Program-made: the position numbers and the translations under genes | Assembly (NCBI GenBank): GCA_905147135.1 | Contig: LR990043.1 | Location: forward strand, 21,267,584 to 21,331,583 | Length of the DNA stretch: 64,000 bases | From: Blastobasis lacticolella | Taxonomy: Eukaryota; Arthropoda; Insecta; Lepidoptera; Blastobasidae | Reading direction: 5' to 3' | In this document: one piece after another, positions 51,701-56,309 of the stretch | Layout: every line of letters starts with the position of its first letter | Numbering within the stretch: the stretch's first letter is position 1 | The notes under the pieces: generated by a model | The model's database searches: none | What the model was told of the DNA's origin: nothing | Seen by the model: the letters and a program-made list of their open reading frames with translations, nothing else

Positions 51701-54624
51701 GGCCTTCGGTATCCGCCCAAACTGCGATTGGATGATTACTTCTATCCGTTTGATGTTACCGCCACGCTGCACTGCGGATTGCCGGCTGGCACACGCCAAC
51801 GGACAATCGTTAGCCGAAACGGGTGCGCGTCACACATCGCCCGGTGTGTACGCAGCATTAGGCTCCTGGTAGTAGGCTTGAGGAGGTTGCTTTGTTTCGA
51901 TAGGGGTCGCACGAGGTTATTAACCTGTTTTTTATATGATCATCAACTTGAAATAGAGCTGCGCTTCAACGTAGTCGATATGGTTATTTATATTTAAAAA
52001 TTTTTTTTTTTTATTAAAATTAAAATTCAATGTCCGGATAAAATGAAGCCGCCAGTGCACTCTTTGAAAGCTCTACTTTAACACCCTTTCGGCTTTATAC
52101 ATGTATTATGAAACACCCTGTATTTTGAACAATTATCGGCTTATTAAAAATAAAATTTAATTTTCCAGTCATGATTAGGCTTCTGCGCAACTTTTTTGCG
52201 CATACAAACATAACGTGATCCCCACTCACAGACCCCTTGCTCCACAGGACAGCTGAGATCTCAGTTATTTGACAATATTTAAATACAATATTGAATATTG
52301 TTATTTTGTTTCTCGTTTTTTGATTTTTGTAATGTAAAATGAAAATAAAGATTTAAAAAAAAATCAGAGCAAATCATACAAAATCATTTATAGTTTCATG
52401 AATAGTGTGCATAAATAGACCCAAAATCACTTTTATATCTAGGGCAACAAAACCACTGTAGACCAGTGTTATGAATCACTCGCGAATAAATTTCTAGTAG
52501 TATACGCGTAATGAAAGGAGAGCCTTGTCAAATGGCAGTGTAGGGGATTCCGCGCAGGTAATCGTCTACTGCGCAAGTCGAACCACGTGACCCGCCAAGT
52601 CTCTTGGTGTTGCTAATATCTATAGGCAGTGGTGACCACTTTCCATCAGGTGGCCCGCTTGCCTGTTTGCCTACCGTATGACATAAAAAAAAGTCTCTTC
52701 TTACATGACACTAGTTGTAACTTACCATGAGTGTGAAAGAGACAGGGTACCGATACTAGGTGTGCAATGCAGTTGTTATTATGTTGCAATGTAACTGTGA
52801 TGTTACTGTAACTACGTCGAGGTATCGAGTCAGCCCCAGCATCGTCCCAGTTAAATTGCAGTTAAATCATTGTTCGACCTTTGACACGTTTTCGTTGACA
52901 GAATTGTAGACAGTTTGACAACTAAGAAAGATGCAACTTAGTAATTTATTTATTTATTGGAATACCAACAGCCATATAAAACCATAATGCAACTAAAGTA
53001 CCAGAAAACGAATTGTGGAAAAGTTCGAACTCATGAAAGTTGCAACTCAACATCTGTTATTTGAATAACTGAGAGGATTTCCGCACCAGAATGGAAGCCC
53101 TAGCGCTCGCCTTCTAACGCTTGTCTTTTCTATCTGTAGGAACTTACCACGAGTGTGAAAGAGATAGGTAGCGCACCCGAGCGCTCGCGTGGTCGCGAGT
53201 CGTTTCAAAAATAACCCCTAGCCCCTCGTCGCGCCTTTCGTTAATTTAAAAAATATATATGTTTGAATTTGTTTTTCGTAAACATTATATCGTATGCTCA
53301 TTATCATTATTTGTAAAAAAATGAGGTCTCAAACGAATTTGTTTTCTTAACAAGGTTTTAAATATGCGTTCGCTCTACCCTACATGGGTAGGTGTGCCAA
53401 ATTTCAGCTCCATTGAACGCCGGGAAGTGGGTCAAATTAGGCTTGCTAGGTTTTGCCCGAACACATTACATAGGTATCTACATATAAGTATTGCAAGTTA
53501 ATTAACAGCTTATAAAAGTATTGTTCCAGCCTTTGAATAACTTTCTTATGGCGCAGTCACGTAAACAAAGTTTATTGCTTAACTTTCATTTATTCAAACC
53601 TACTTATTTTTATGTTATACGGCAAAACAAACTGCCGAACGGGTCACCTGATATAAATGGAAAGTGATCACCGCCTCCTTTGTAGAAAAGACAGAATATC
53701 GACTTACCTAACCCAGTACAAAGCGAGCTATTGTTGCGATGCGCGTTCATAGACTAGCTAGTTCATCTTACATTGGTTTATAGTCTAATATCCAGTATAA
53801 AATGAGCTAACATTGCTCTGCGCGTGTATAGACTAGCTAGCTCATCTTATACTGGTTATTAGGTAGGTCAATATCAATTGACTGTTGTAAGACACACGTA
53901 CTGAAATTTCACGTGTCTACATATACCTAGCTTACAACTGGTGTTCAAAAACCTTAAAAAATCCTCCCACCGCAGGTTCATGCTGCAATCCCTCGGGCTG
54001 TGGAAGGATTCAGTCCCCAAGAAGCCTGAAGTGGAGGAGGACAAAGAGTACTTCAACGTGTATGAGCCGTGAGTATTTACTATTGTAGATCAGTAATGTT
54101 CTCAAAAATGCTGGGGTCCAAAGTGGCAAGAATAAAAGGAGATGTATGAAAAGAGTTGTGGATATATGCGAGGCTAGGGAGTTGTGTCAAGACAGAGCAA
54201 AGTGGCGATCCATAGTCTCTGCCTACCCCACCGGTGGGACACAGGCGTGAGCTTTAGTATGTATGTAAAGAATATACAGAGTGTTACATGATATGTGTAT
54301 GAAACCGTGTACTGGATGGAGTGCTAAATGTATTAAAACGATAGGTACAATATTTCCACGTGCGACAGAAATATATATATTATGTAACATCCTGTATATA
54401 CATACATTCTTTACGTTGTACATCTAGGTTGCTCTGTATCTTTTTATCATTGAATGAGTACAGTTTATTTTACTAAGTACAATTTATCTGTTTTGACAGG
54501 TTTTAGTCTCATTGCTGAGGACCGAAGCCCACTTTCTACCGACCGAATGGAAACTAACAACGCCGAGTCGCCGCAGAGCAAGACGTACGTCTGTGGGAAA
54601 AGCGTGCGTAAAACAGAGGCTTAG
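24605..54624 (+). CDS. Piezo: Piezo-family mechanosensitive channel, partial gene (16 exons plus one candidate)
   Basis: Piezo proteins are very large trimeric plasma-membrane cation channels opened by membrane tension. Exons, with acceptor AG and donor GT at each internal boundary: 24605-24752, 25669-25851, 26027-26184, 26925-27054, 28052-28276, 34020-34255, 40242-40427, 41082-41274, 41591-41742, 42593-42756, 43940-44097, 45559-45644, 46269-46410, 47024-47143, 47703-47836, 53976-54068 and candidate 54507-54624. The first 16 join in frame for 836 codons with no stop. Diagnostic blocks are [55 protein letters not shown] and [15 protein letters not shown]. They run in the same order as in animal Piezos, roughly blade units 4-8 with beam and clasp. 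The N-terminal blades and the C-terminal pore module are not found. The introns are loaded with transposons, including two DIRS elements. A divergent Piezo-like paralogue cannot be excluded. Confidence 0.88.
25300..25600. repeat. Family C LINE-tail-like repeat
   Basis: Piezo intronic repeat containing GAAGGATAAGGTAGCCAGCG, GCCTGCAACCTAAATGCAT (twice) and GAGCGACAGTTACCGCTTACC. It is shared with 9960, 33765, 42290 and 48975. A related short repeat (AAGCTTTGCTTACTTTGGGG) lies at 25041-25110. Confidence 0.55.
25669..25851 (+). CDS. Piezo: Piezo exon 2 of window
   Basis: 61 codons, phase 0 at both ends, acceptor TTTTGCAG and donor GTAAGT. It holds two hydrophobic helices and the sequence [12 protein letters not shown], where animal Piezos have a conserved extracellular N-C-T. 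Confidence 0.85.
26027..26184 (+). CDS. Piezo: Piezo exon 3 of window
   Basis: Starts in phase 0 after TTGCAG and ends with two bases of an Arg codon before GTTAGT. It encodes QWVGFVKA and a long helix ending [13 protein letters not shown] copy begins 23 bp after the donor. Confidence 0.85.
26207..26609 (+). mobile_element. MITE, copy 2 of the 0.4-kb TIR element
   Basis: Homologous to 7509-7924 over its full length. The ends are ATGAGCAGTTTTCC and the inverse of ATGGGGAGTTTTCAAG. It contains an uninterrupted 60-codon frame (26382-26564) with one hydrophobic segment. That frame is broken in the other copy and its changes are mostly non-synonymous, so I do not call it a gene. Confidence 0.65.
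26925..27054 (+). CDS. Piezo: Piezo exon 4 of window
   Basis: The first base completes the Arg codon. The exon ends in phase 0 before GTGAGT. It encodes the linker and the helix [13 protein letters not shown], one of the most recognisable Piezo blocks. Confidence 0.9.
27080..27255 (-). pseudogene. RTE-like LINE ORF, C-terminal fragment
   Basis: The minus strand gives [20 protein letters not shown] and [10 protein letters not shown], the typical C-terminus of RTE-clade polyproteins (W-x-D-x-V-x-x-D-L followed by Q-D-R-x-x-W). 5'-truncated, in a Piezo intron. Confidence 0.6.
27491..27749. mobile_element. 259-bp MITE with about 38-bp TIRs
   Basis: GGTAGAGCTCGTCTAATTTA through GCGCCCCACTA is inverted at 27712-27749 with about three mismatches. 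A TA at each end (GGTA|GAGCTC and GAGCTC|TACC) would fit a Tc1/mariner-type target. Confidence 0.75.
28052..28276 (+). CDS. Piezo: Piezo exon 5 of window
   Basis: 75 codons, phase 0 to 0, with acceptor TGTTGCAG and donor GTGAGT. Three membrane segments, ending in the CLYPWTG motif that matches the D/Y-Y-P-W block of Piezo blades. The following intron is almost entirely DIRS-B. Confidence 0.9.
28584..28730. repeat. DIRS-B inverted terminal repeat (left)
   Basis: Inverse of 33451-33597. Includes AATCGATTTGGTTTCAATCG and CCAGCCGCCATTTTTACGTC. Confidence 0.85.
28793..28906. repeat. DIRS-B internal complementary region
   Basis: Contains the inverse of both outer ends placed back to back: TTCGCGAAGTTCGTTTGATC from the left end runs into TTATATTTCGTCGCTTC from the right end. 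This is the sequence expected across the closed-circle junction. Confidence 0.8.
29038..29580 (-). pseudogene. DIRS-B tyrosine recombinase remnant
   Basis: On the minus strand near 29565-29510 the block THRVQTLSL corresponds to the first catalytic Arg region (AHRVQTFSL in DIRS-A). Near 29150-29090 [11 protein letters not shown] corresponds to the catalytic Tyr region. The H-x-x-R part between them is scrambled, and stops occur. Confidence 0.65.
30281..30463 (-). pseudogene. DIRS-B RNase H remnant
   Basis: The block [19 protein letters not shown] followed by [10 protein letters not shown] matches the DAS-x-x-GWGA...NELELKA region of DIRS RNase H. A key Asp is uncertain and the domain is truncated. 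Confidence 0.55.
30763..31179 (-). pseudogene. DIRS-B reverse transcriptase remnant
   Basis: Contains [25 protein letters not shown] and [11 protein letters not shown], with the YLDD catalytic pair. The block with the first catalytic Asp (DLKDAY in DIRS-A) is deleted between NSMAEF and the preceding residues, so it cannot be active. Confidence 0.8.
32551..32830. repeat. 90-bp tandem repeat, three copies, plus diverged units
   Basis: Unit starts at 32561, 32651 and 32741 (ACATTGCCTTCGTGATGG) and contains two CGACCAAC...CCAGG motifs 45 bp apart. More diverged units with the same motif continue to about 33190. Because 90 is a multiple of three, several frames stay open, but none looks like a protein. 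It lies in DIRS-B between the gag exon-1 donor and the gag body. Confidence 0.9.
33451..33597. repeat. DIRS-B inverted terminal repeat (right)
   Basis: Inverse of 28584-28730. On the minus strand this is the 5' end of the element. Confidence 0.85.
33619..33760 (-). repeat. tRNA-headed SINE flanking DIRS-B
   Basis: On the minus strand CCTGAGTGGTACAGTGGTCA starts a tRNA-like head with a B box GGTTCGATTCCCGG. It is a second SINE family, different from family A. Its far side appears left of DIRS-B (28440-28527, with CACACAGCGCCATCTAGCCC), so DIRS-B probably inserted into this repeat. Confidence 0.65.
33765..33880. repeat. Family C repeat
   Basis: Shares GAAGGATAAGGTA, GCATGAGACATTT and TCTGCAACCTAAA with 25330-25465. 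Confidence 0.55.
34020..34255 (+). CDS. Piezo: Piezo exon 6 of window, isolated between two DIRS elements
   Basis: Starts in phase 0 after TTCAACAG and ends with GG of a Gly codon before GTATGG, a weaker donor chosen because it joins in frame to the next exon. It encodes [11 protein letters not shown], a helix, an acidic Gly/Ser loop and NPVPDF. It is GC-richer than its surroundings. Confidence 0.82.
34256..34868. other. Piezo intron, nothing recognised
   Basis: Intron sequence between the Piezo exon at 34020 and the family B repeat that carries DIRS-A. No feature seen. Confidence 0.4.
34869..35058 (+). repeat. Family B repeat, left part (interrupted by DIRS-A)
   Basis: From CATAATCACAGCCCATAACA to GGTTGGTGCTATT. 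The rest (ACTCTGCCGGACACCACACG) resumes at 40137 on the other side of DIRS-A. Confidence 0.8.
35081..35266. repeat. DIRS-A inverted terminal repeat (left)
   Basis: From GCGATTTAGGTTTGACATGT to TTCGTCTGGTCATT. Its inverse is at 39884-40070 with a few differences. Confidence 0.9.
35351..35468 (+). CDS. DIRS-A gag exon 1
   Basis: ATG at 35351. It encodes 39 residues, very rich in Lys and Arg, ending [16 protein letters not shown], then T|GTAAGT at 35468/35469. Without splicing the frame stops at 35474. With splicing to 35672 (acceptor TTCTTTCAG) the split Tyr codon joins in frame to the gag body. Confidence 0.65.
35469..35671 (+). other. Predicted 203-nt intron in DIRS-A gag
   Basis: GTAAGT...TTCTTTCAG, phase 1. 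It contains a 43-bp tandem duplication around GCGAACAACTATATTTGGGT (35512 and 35555). The same donor position and phase is seen in DIRS-B. Confidence 0.6.
35672..36718 (+). pseudogene. DIRS-A gag body, frameshifted
   Basis: The first part (to TAG at 36187) runs through [29 protein letters not shown] and [17 protein letters not shown]. The gag continues one frame over from about 36180: [25 protein letters not shown] text and a basic/Pro-rich end ([14 protein letters not shown]) to 36718. One indel near 36180 breaks it. Gag of these elements packages the RNA; no zinc knuckle is seen. Confidence 0.75.
36735..38585 (+). pseudogene. DIRS-A RT - RNase H - methyltransferase-like polyprotein, frameshifted
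   Basis: The RT N-terminal part ([24 protein letters not shown]) is in one frame up to about 36895. A shift near 36900 and another near 36980 lead to [19 protein letters not shown] and [14 protein letters not shown]. The catalytic pair is in [11 protein letters not shown] (about 37315). A third break near 37615 separates the RT thumb from the next frame (37665-38585). That frame holds RNase H ([39 protein letters not shown]) and the DIRS-specific methyltransferase-like block ([42 protein letters not shown]). The catalytic residues are present but the chain is broken three times. Confidence 0.85.
38588..39535 (+). CDS. DIRS-A tyrosine recombinase, intact frame
   Basis: 315 residues, starting 3 nt after the stop of the upstream frame. 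The SAM-like N-terminal part ([31 protein letters not shown]) is followed by the catalytic domain: Arg in [11 protein letters not shown], then HSTRHS (H-x-x-R), then TAGW and the nucleophile Tyr in FAKFYNREV. All the expected R-H-R-(H/W)-Y residues can be seen. Family members join the closed circular DNA copy into the genome without target duplication. The length is usual for the family. It is the only DIRS-A frame with no break. Confidence 0.92.
   Translation: MSLSETSVEIMINSLSDNTYRQYNCHVKSWIAFCAIKNHNYSVVSIPLILDFLTEMFINGAKYGTLNTCKAALSLLFAKSLDGDIIKRFMKGVFRLRPTQPKYNLTWDPNIVLNFLGEQWPNEILDLETLSKKTLTLLALVTAHRVQTFSLIKLENIYLNDPSVITIKIPDLIKTSRPNSLQPALKIHFYSEKPNICPARCVIEYINKTSSLRTINNNNLFISFKKPHRKITSQTLSHWIKDTLFNSGIDTSVFTSHSTRHSATSTANKLGVNIDIIRTTAGWSSSSSTFAKFYNREVACSDSVFARSILSSENR
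39675..39794. repeat. DIRS-A internal complementary region (circle junction)
   Basis: 39675-39720 is the inverse of the left end and 39721-39794 is the inverse of the right end. They meet at GAAACATAATTGAGAATC. This is the expected template for making ends whole in a circular intermediate. Confidence 0.9.
39884..40070. repeat. DIRS-A inverted terminal repeat (right)
   Basis: Inverse of 35081-35266, from AATGACCAGACGAACGC to CCTAAATCGC. The outer end then continues to ATT at 40133-40135. Confidence 0.9.
40136..40165 (+). repeat. Family B repeat, right part
   Basis: ACTCTGCCGGACACCACACG continues the repeat left at 35058. Confidence 0.75.
40242..40427 (+). CDS. Piezo: Piezo exon 7 of window
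   Basis: Acceptor TTTTTTCAG, donor GTGAGT, split Gly and Trp codons at the ends. It encodes [16 protein letters not shown], a helix, [10 protein letters not shown] and [10 protein letters not shown], all Piezo hallmarks. Confidence 0.9.
40745..40915. repeat. Fold-back of two LINE tails
   Basis: TTTCACCTGGTTGGAAAGCT and GAGGTCGAAGATGT are inverted at about 40866-40912. Tails of the kind seen at 44230 and 55700 (ATCTTCGACC...CACCAGGTG) in opposite orientation. Confidence 0.6.
41082..41274 (+). CDS. Piezo: Piezo exon 8 of window
   Basis: The first base completes a Trp codon. The exon ends in phase 0 before GTGAGT. It encodes [19 protein letters not shown] and [11 protein letters not shown]. 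Confidence 0.9.
41295..41510 (+). pseudogene. LINE ORF C-terminal fragment
   Basis: The plus strand gives [18 protein letters not shown] and [17 protein letters not shown]. It is the same family as the minus-strand copy at 3896-4800 (which has GPWGPG and IQRGNATSLLGTF). It lies just after a Piezo donor. Confidence 0.6.
41591..41742 (+). CDS. Piezo: Piezo exon 9 of window
   Basis: Phase 0 start after GAATGCAG, two bases of an Arg codon before GTATCT. It encodes [16 protein letters not shown] and [14 protein letters not shown], the last helix before the beam. Confidence 0.9.
42050..42140 (-). repeat. RTE-like LINE 3' tail
   Basis: GCTGAACGTAGGTCTCCCTA followed by GCTATTCTTCCCGGTCTTGG, the reverse of the common lepidopteran RTE tail also seen at 60950-61330. 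Confidence 0.5.
42290..42400 (-). repeat. Family C repeat
   Basis: Reverse copy containing TTAGGTTGCAGGCAAC, TCACTGTGAGGACTA and GAAATGCTTCATG. Confidence 0.5.
42593..42756 (+). CDS. Piezo: Piezo exon 10 of window: beam
   Basis: Acceptor CATCCAG. It encodes a charged amphipathic helix ([34 protein letters not shown]), the long beam that couples blade to pore in known Piezo structures. The donor GTAGGT leaves one base, which agrees with the next exon. Confidence 0.85.
42830..43030 (+). repeat. Partial family A SINE
   Basis: The body from ACATTCAGGCGACTGGATGT to GGGATATTAACGCCAAGATG, without the tRNA-like head, followed by a short (GAT)n. Confidence 0.7.
43540..43690 (+). pseudogene. LINE ORF C-terminal fragment
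   Basis: Gives [19 protein letters not shown], matching LYLGQRISLAIQRG in the copy at 3896. Confidence 0.5.
43940..44097 (+). CDS. Piezo: Piezo exon 11 of window: clasp region
   Basis: Two bases complete a Glu codon. The exon ends in phase 0 before GTCAGT. It encodes [20 protein letters not shown] and [19 protein letters not shown], matching the clasp helices. The acceptor CACAATAG has a poor pyrimidine tract. Confidence 0.78.
44119..44486 (+). mobile_element. Non-autonomous Helitron, interrupted by a LINE tail
   Basis: Starts TCTATACTAATATTATAAAG and ends GCGAAGCCGGGGCGGC followed by TGCTAG, the TC...CTAG ends of lepidopteran Helitrons, with a GC hairpin near the 3' end. The internal CTACTGGACCGATTTCAAAA is common in these elements. 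The LINE insertion occupies 44144-44312. Confidence 0.75.
44144..44312 (+). mobile_element. 5'-truncated LINE tail inserted in the Helitron
   Basis: Flanked by AAAGAGGAA (44135-44143 and 44313-44321). It contains the end of a LINE frame ([18 protein letters not shown]), the CACCAGGTGAGATGGCGGTC tail and a poly(A) run. Another copy of the family is at about 55700-55830, reversed. Confidence 0.8.
44641..44978 (+). repeat. Family A SINE with tRNA-like head
   Basis: A full copy. The head runs GGTAGCCGGGCGGTTGAGTA to the B box GGTTCGAATCCC and GCTGCGGCCA, then the body and an ATTAACGCCAAGATGATGA tail. Confidence 0.85.
45300..45475 (+). repeat. Local repeat, uninterrupted copy
   Basis: CATTGCACACCTAGTATCGG through TTGGCGGGTCACGTGGTTCG and AGTAGACGATTACTTGCGCG recur reversed at 52550-52785, where a LINE tail interrupts them. 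The class is unknown. Confidence 0.65.
45559..45644 (+). CDS. Piezo: Piezo exon 12 of window
   Basis: A short exon after TTTCACAG, phase 0 start, two bases of an Ile codon before GTAAGT. It encodes [20 protein letters not shown]. It is accepted because it links exons 11 and 13 in frame. The peptide alone is not diagnostic. Confidence 0.65.
45733..46040 (-). repeat. Family A SINE
   Basis: Reverse copy from GGGCCCGCGGTCCGCCTTGA to the head (GGATACGAACCCGAGACCTC, then GGCCACCGACG). The B box is mutated. Confidence 0.75.
46269..46410 (+). CDS. Piezo: Piezo exon 13 of window
   Basis: The first base completes Ile. It encodes [17 protein letters not shown] and a membrane helix ending VMVFVNS, and ends in phase 0 before GTACGC. 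It matches the first helix of the four-helix unit after the clasp. Confidence 0.8.
46840..47008 (-). repeat. Partial family A SINE abutting a Piezo acceptor
   Basis: Reverse SINE body ending CGATATTTTCCCTCACCGTA at 47005. The acceptor of the Piezo exon at 47024 follows within 20 bp, so part of the intron end, including a pyrimidine tract, comes from the SINE. Confidence 0.75.
47024..47143 (+). CDS. Piezo: Piezo exon 14 of window
   Basis: 40 codons, phase 0 to 0, donor GTAAGG. It contains [10 protein letters not shown] and [14 protein letters not shown], among the most conserved Piezo sequences. Its acceptor region lies at the end of a reverse SINE copy. Confidence 0.92.
47703..47836 (+). CDS. 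Piezo: Piezo exon 15 of window
   Basis: Phase 0 start after TTCTGCAG, two bases of Arg before GTAGGT. It encodes [23 protein letters not shown] and [12 protein letters not shown], conserved from insects to mammals. Confidence 0.92.
47845..50745. other. Long Piezo intron, no exon recognised
   Basis: Part of the 6.1-kb intron between 47836 and 53976. It contains a fold-back MITE half at 48036-48110 (TACAGGGTGTTTCATAATAG), family C reversed at 48975-49070, and AT-rich sequence rich in CTACCTA motifs. The higher-GC stretch 49800-50200 has no recognisable protein. Confidence 0.4.
50749..51010 (+). repeat. Family A SINE
   Basis: tRNA-like head (GTGGCTGGGCGGTTGAGTAT to GGTTCGAATCCCGCTG) and body to TCGCTCCACTGTAAC. 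It is arranged tail-to-tail with the reverse copy at 51027. Confidence 0.8.
51027..51375 (-). repeat. Family A SINE, inverted partner
   Basis: Reverse copy from CGTGCCCGTGGTCCGCCTTG to the head (GGTTTCGAACCCGGTACCTC, then GGCCACCGACGCTC). Confidence 0.8.
51480..51930. repeat. Unclassified unit with about 58-bp flanking direct repeats
   Basis: CCTGGTAGTA...ACGAGGTTATTA occurs at 51482 and again near 51868 with about 80 percent identity. Overlapping open frames of over 120 codons on both strands lie between. No known protein is seen. Confidence 0.4.
52085..52125. repeat. End of a fold-back-type element
   Basis: TTTCGGCTTTATACATGTAT through ATGAAACACCCTGTA is the inverse of the end at 48036. 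The two could be the ends of one 4.1-kb element or separate copies. Confidence 0.45.
52550..52785 (-). repeat. Local repeat, copy interrupted by a LINE tail
   Basis: Reverse of 45300-45475. The interruption at 52606-52690 is bounded by AAGTCTCTT on both sides. Confidence 0.75.
52606..52690 (+). mobile_element. 85-bp 5'-truncated LINE insertion
   Basis: Sequence GGTGTTGCTAATATCTATAG, then CACTTTCCATCAGGTGGCCC and an ACATAAAAAA tail, flanked by a perfect 9-bp duplication AAGTCTCTT (52597-52605, 52691-52699). The same tail occurs at 61410-61495. Confidence 0.88.
53713..53857. repeat. 79-bp tandem duplication, each unit self-complementary
   Basis: Units start at CCAGTACAAAG (53713) and CCAGTATAAAA (53792). 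In each, the first part (CCAGTATAAAATGAGCTA) is the near-inverse of the end (CTAGCTCATCTTATACTGG). It lies about 120 bp before a Piezo exon. Confidence 0.7.
53976..54068 (+). CDS. Piezo: Piezo exon 16 of window: start of latch
   Basis: The first base completes Arg. It encodes [11 protein letters not shown] and then an acidic linker ([16 protein letters not shown]), and ends with two bases before GTGAGT. In other Piezos the disordered latch begins here. Confidence 0.88.
54115..54260 (+). repeat. RTE-like LINE 3' end
   Basis: The plus frame gives [19 protein letters not shown], the C-terminus of an RTE ORF, followed by a short ATGTATGTA-type tail. Confidence 0.55.
54275..54396. mobile_element. 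Fold-back MITE with one shortened arm
   Basis: The left arm TACAGAGTGTTACATGATAT through AAAACGATAGGTACAAT matches 10272-10352. The right arm is reduced to ATTATGTAACATCCTGTA. Confidence 0.7.
54507..54624 (+). CDS. Piezo: Candidate Piezo exon 17 with stop codon
   Basis: Using the AG at 54505-54506, one base completes the Pro codon of exon 16. The frame then reads [30 protein letters not shown] and on to TAG at 54622, a Ser/Thr/acid-rich tail that fits the latch. The other AG at 54498 would put a stop at the second codon. A GTACGT at 54585 could instead be a donor leading to further exons, so this may be internal or terminal. Confidence 0.5.
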
Positions 54625-54654
54625 ACCTGCACTACTTGGACTTACTTGTTACTG

Positions 54655-54660
54655 AATAAA
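54655..54660 (+). promoter_or_regulatory. Candidate poly(A) signal after the last Piezo exon
   Basis: AATAAA, 31 nt after the TAG at 54622-54624. A second one lies near 54700. It supports, but does not prove, a transcript end here. Confidence 0.45.
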
Positions 54661-54699
54661 ATATTGTTGAACCAGGCATGAAATTTTGGAGACGCTTGA

Positions 54700-56309
54700 A
54701 TAAAGAAAAGAAAACAAAATTTTTGAAAAAAAATTTTTGAAAATTGTTAGTCACTCTAGGAAAATTCACTATAAGAACCTTTTAAAAATAATTGAAATAT
54801 GTCATGTATTTATTTAAGGTGTGTCGTTCACGACACAATAGGCGTAAGTGGGTATTAGATGGCTTCCCAACAGTGGCAACTACAGAACAATGATCGGGCC
54901 ACACCGCCCGCGCGCGCCCCAACCCATGGCGACACACATTGACTTCAAAGCTGTGGTGGTAACGATGTAGAGGATATTTTGTACATATAGATTTTTATAT
55001 TAGGGTTGTACCTTAATTTAGTTTAAGTTAGATAATTCAGTTTTCATATTTATTTAGTTCATTATTTTTGTATGTTGTTGTTTTTTTATAAATCTGACAA
55101 GTATGTTACTAAAAGAAATGGCTTATTTATATTTGGCTAAATCGAGAAGCAAATTGCGTGAGAGCATATCAAACTCAATGTAGTGCATATAAAAGAATGT
55201 CCATTTTTGTATCACGCCTTTTGAAAAGCGGTTCGAGGCGAAACATAATATAAGCTATTTAAAATATTCCCCTTTAATTTGCTGTCACGTGTAAATTTAC
55301 TAAACTTAATTTAGTCAGCTGTTATAAGCTGTACATGTGTTGTATAATATACTAGTCACTTCCGCTCGAACCTTGTGAGTGCGAATCATCGTTTTTTCTC
55401 TTCGCTTCATCAATTAGTACTTCGTGGACTAGCTACTTAATAAATACTATCGTGAAAGTGGGTCTCCAGTCGACACGTAGGAGGCATCTCTGTAGCTAGG
55501 TAAAGTCTGGCAAGAATGTCGCAAAATGGATTCTATTGCCCTTGCAACAATGAATTTCTGTCAAACCTACGGTACACTTAACAGCTTGTTATATAAGTTT
55601 TATAAGTTTTTCTTTTCATTATAAAGGTTAGGAAACGAGCAAGCCGGTCACCACATCAAAATGTTAGCTCCAGTCACTTTTTTTTATTAGACTAGCCAAT
55701 CATTTTACTGCCATCGCACCTGCGAAGATGCGTCCGAAGATGGAGCATGACTGTCTAGAAACAGCCTTTTACTCTAGCCTTGAAGGCGTCCAGATTACAA
55801 TGATCAGGGAACACACTCGCAGGAAACTCTCTTGTATCCTGTGTCTCTCTTGTATCCTGTGGTTCAACACTACGTACTGTAATACTTATTCCTGTCTCAA
55901 TTTCTGTAAAGGTTGCCTGGAAGAGATCGCTTGTAGAGATAACTGATTAATACTGTTATGTTTTGTAAGCAATAAAGTGTTTATCTATCTATCTATCAAC
56001 TTTTTAAGAAGAAGAGTACCTACACTACAACCACTATGAAAACATCTCCTATCACCGCCCAGCAGCACATAACACTCGTATCTGGGAAATAAACAACAAA
56101 CGGCCACGAAAATAAGACAGCGCCGAGTTATAATGGAATACAAAAAGCGCCACGACAGTCGCAAGGCGGGCGGGGTGGTTTTACGTTGCACGACACGACT
56201 GGGAGACGATAGACGTCACGATGCATTTGTAAATCCTATTTCCTATTAATGTTTTTGACTAGCGACACGCCCCGGCGTCGCATGGGTGTTCTAGATATTT
56301 CTCTATTAT
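54700..56309. other. No gene; reversed LINE tail at about 55690-55830
   Basis: 55690-55830 is the reverse of the LINE tail at 44150-44290 (GGAGCATGACTGTCTAGAAA, CCTTGAAGGCGTCCAGATTA). A (TCTA)n microsatellite lies at 55982-55998. No Piezo pore exon is recognised. A reversed Helitron-like end (ACTAGCGACACGCCCCGGCG) is at about 56260. Confidence 0.4.

Noticed and set aside
51504..51997. Protein-coding gene of about 122 residues
   Set aside because: Equally long frames exist on the opposite strand and the peptides are not recognisable.
54499..54506. Use of the first AG (54498-54499) as acceptor of the last Piezo exon
   Set aside because: It would bring a stop at the second codon after the junction, whereas the AG at 54505-54506 keeps a 38-codon frame.
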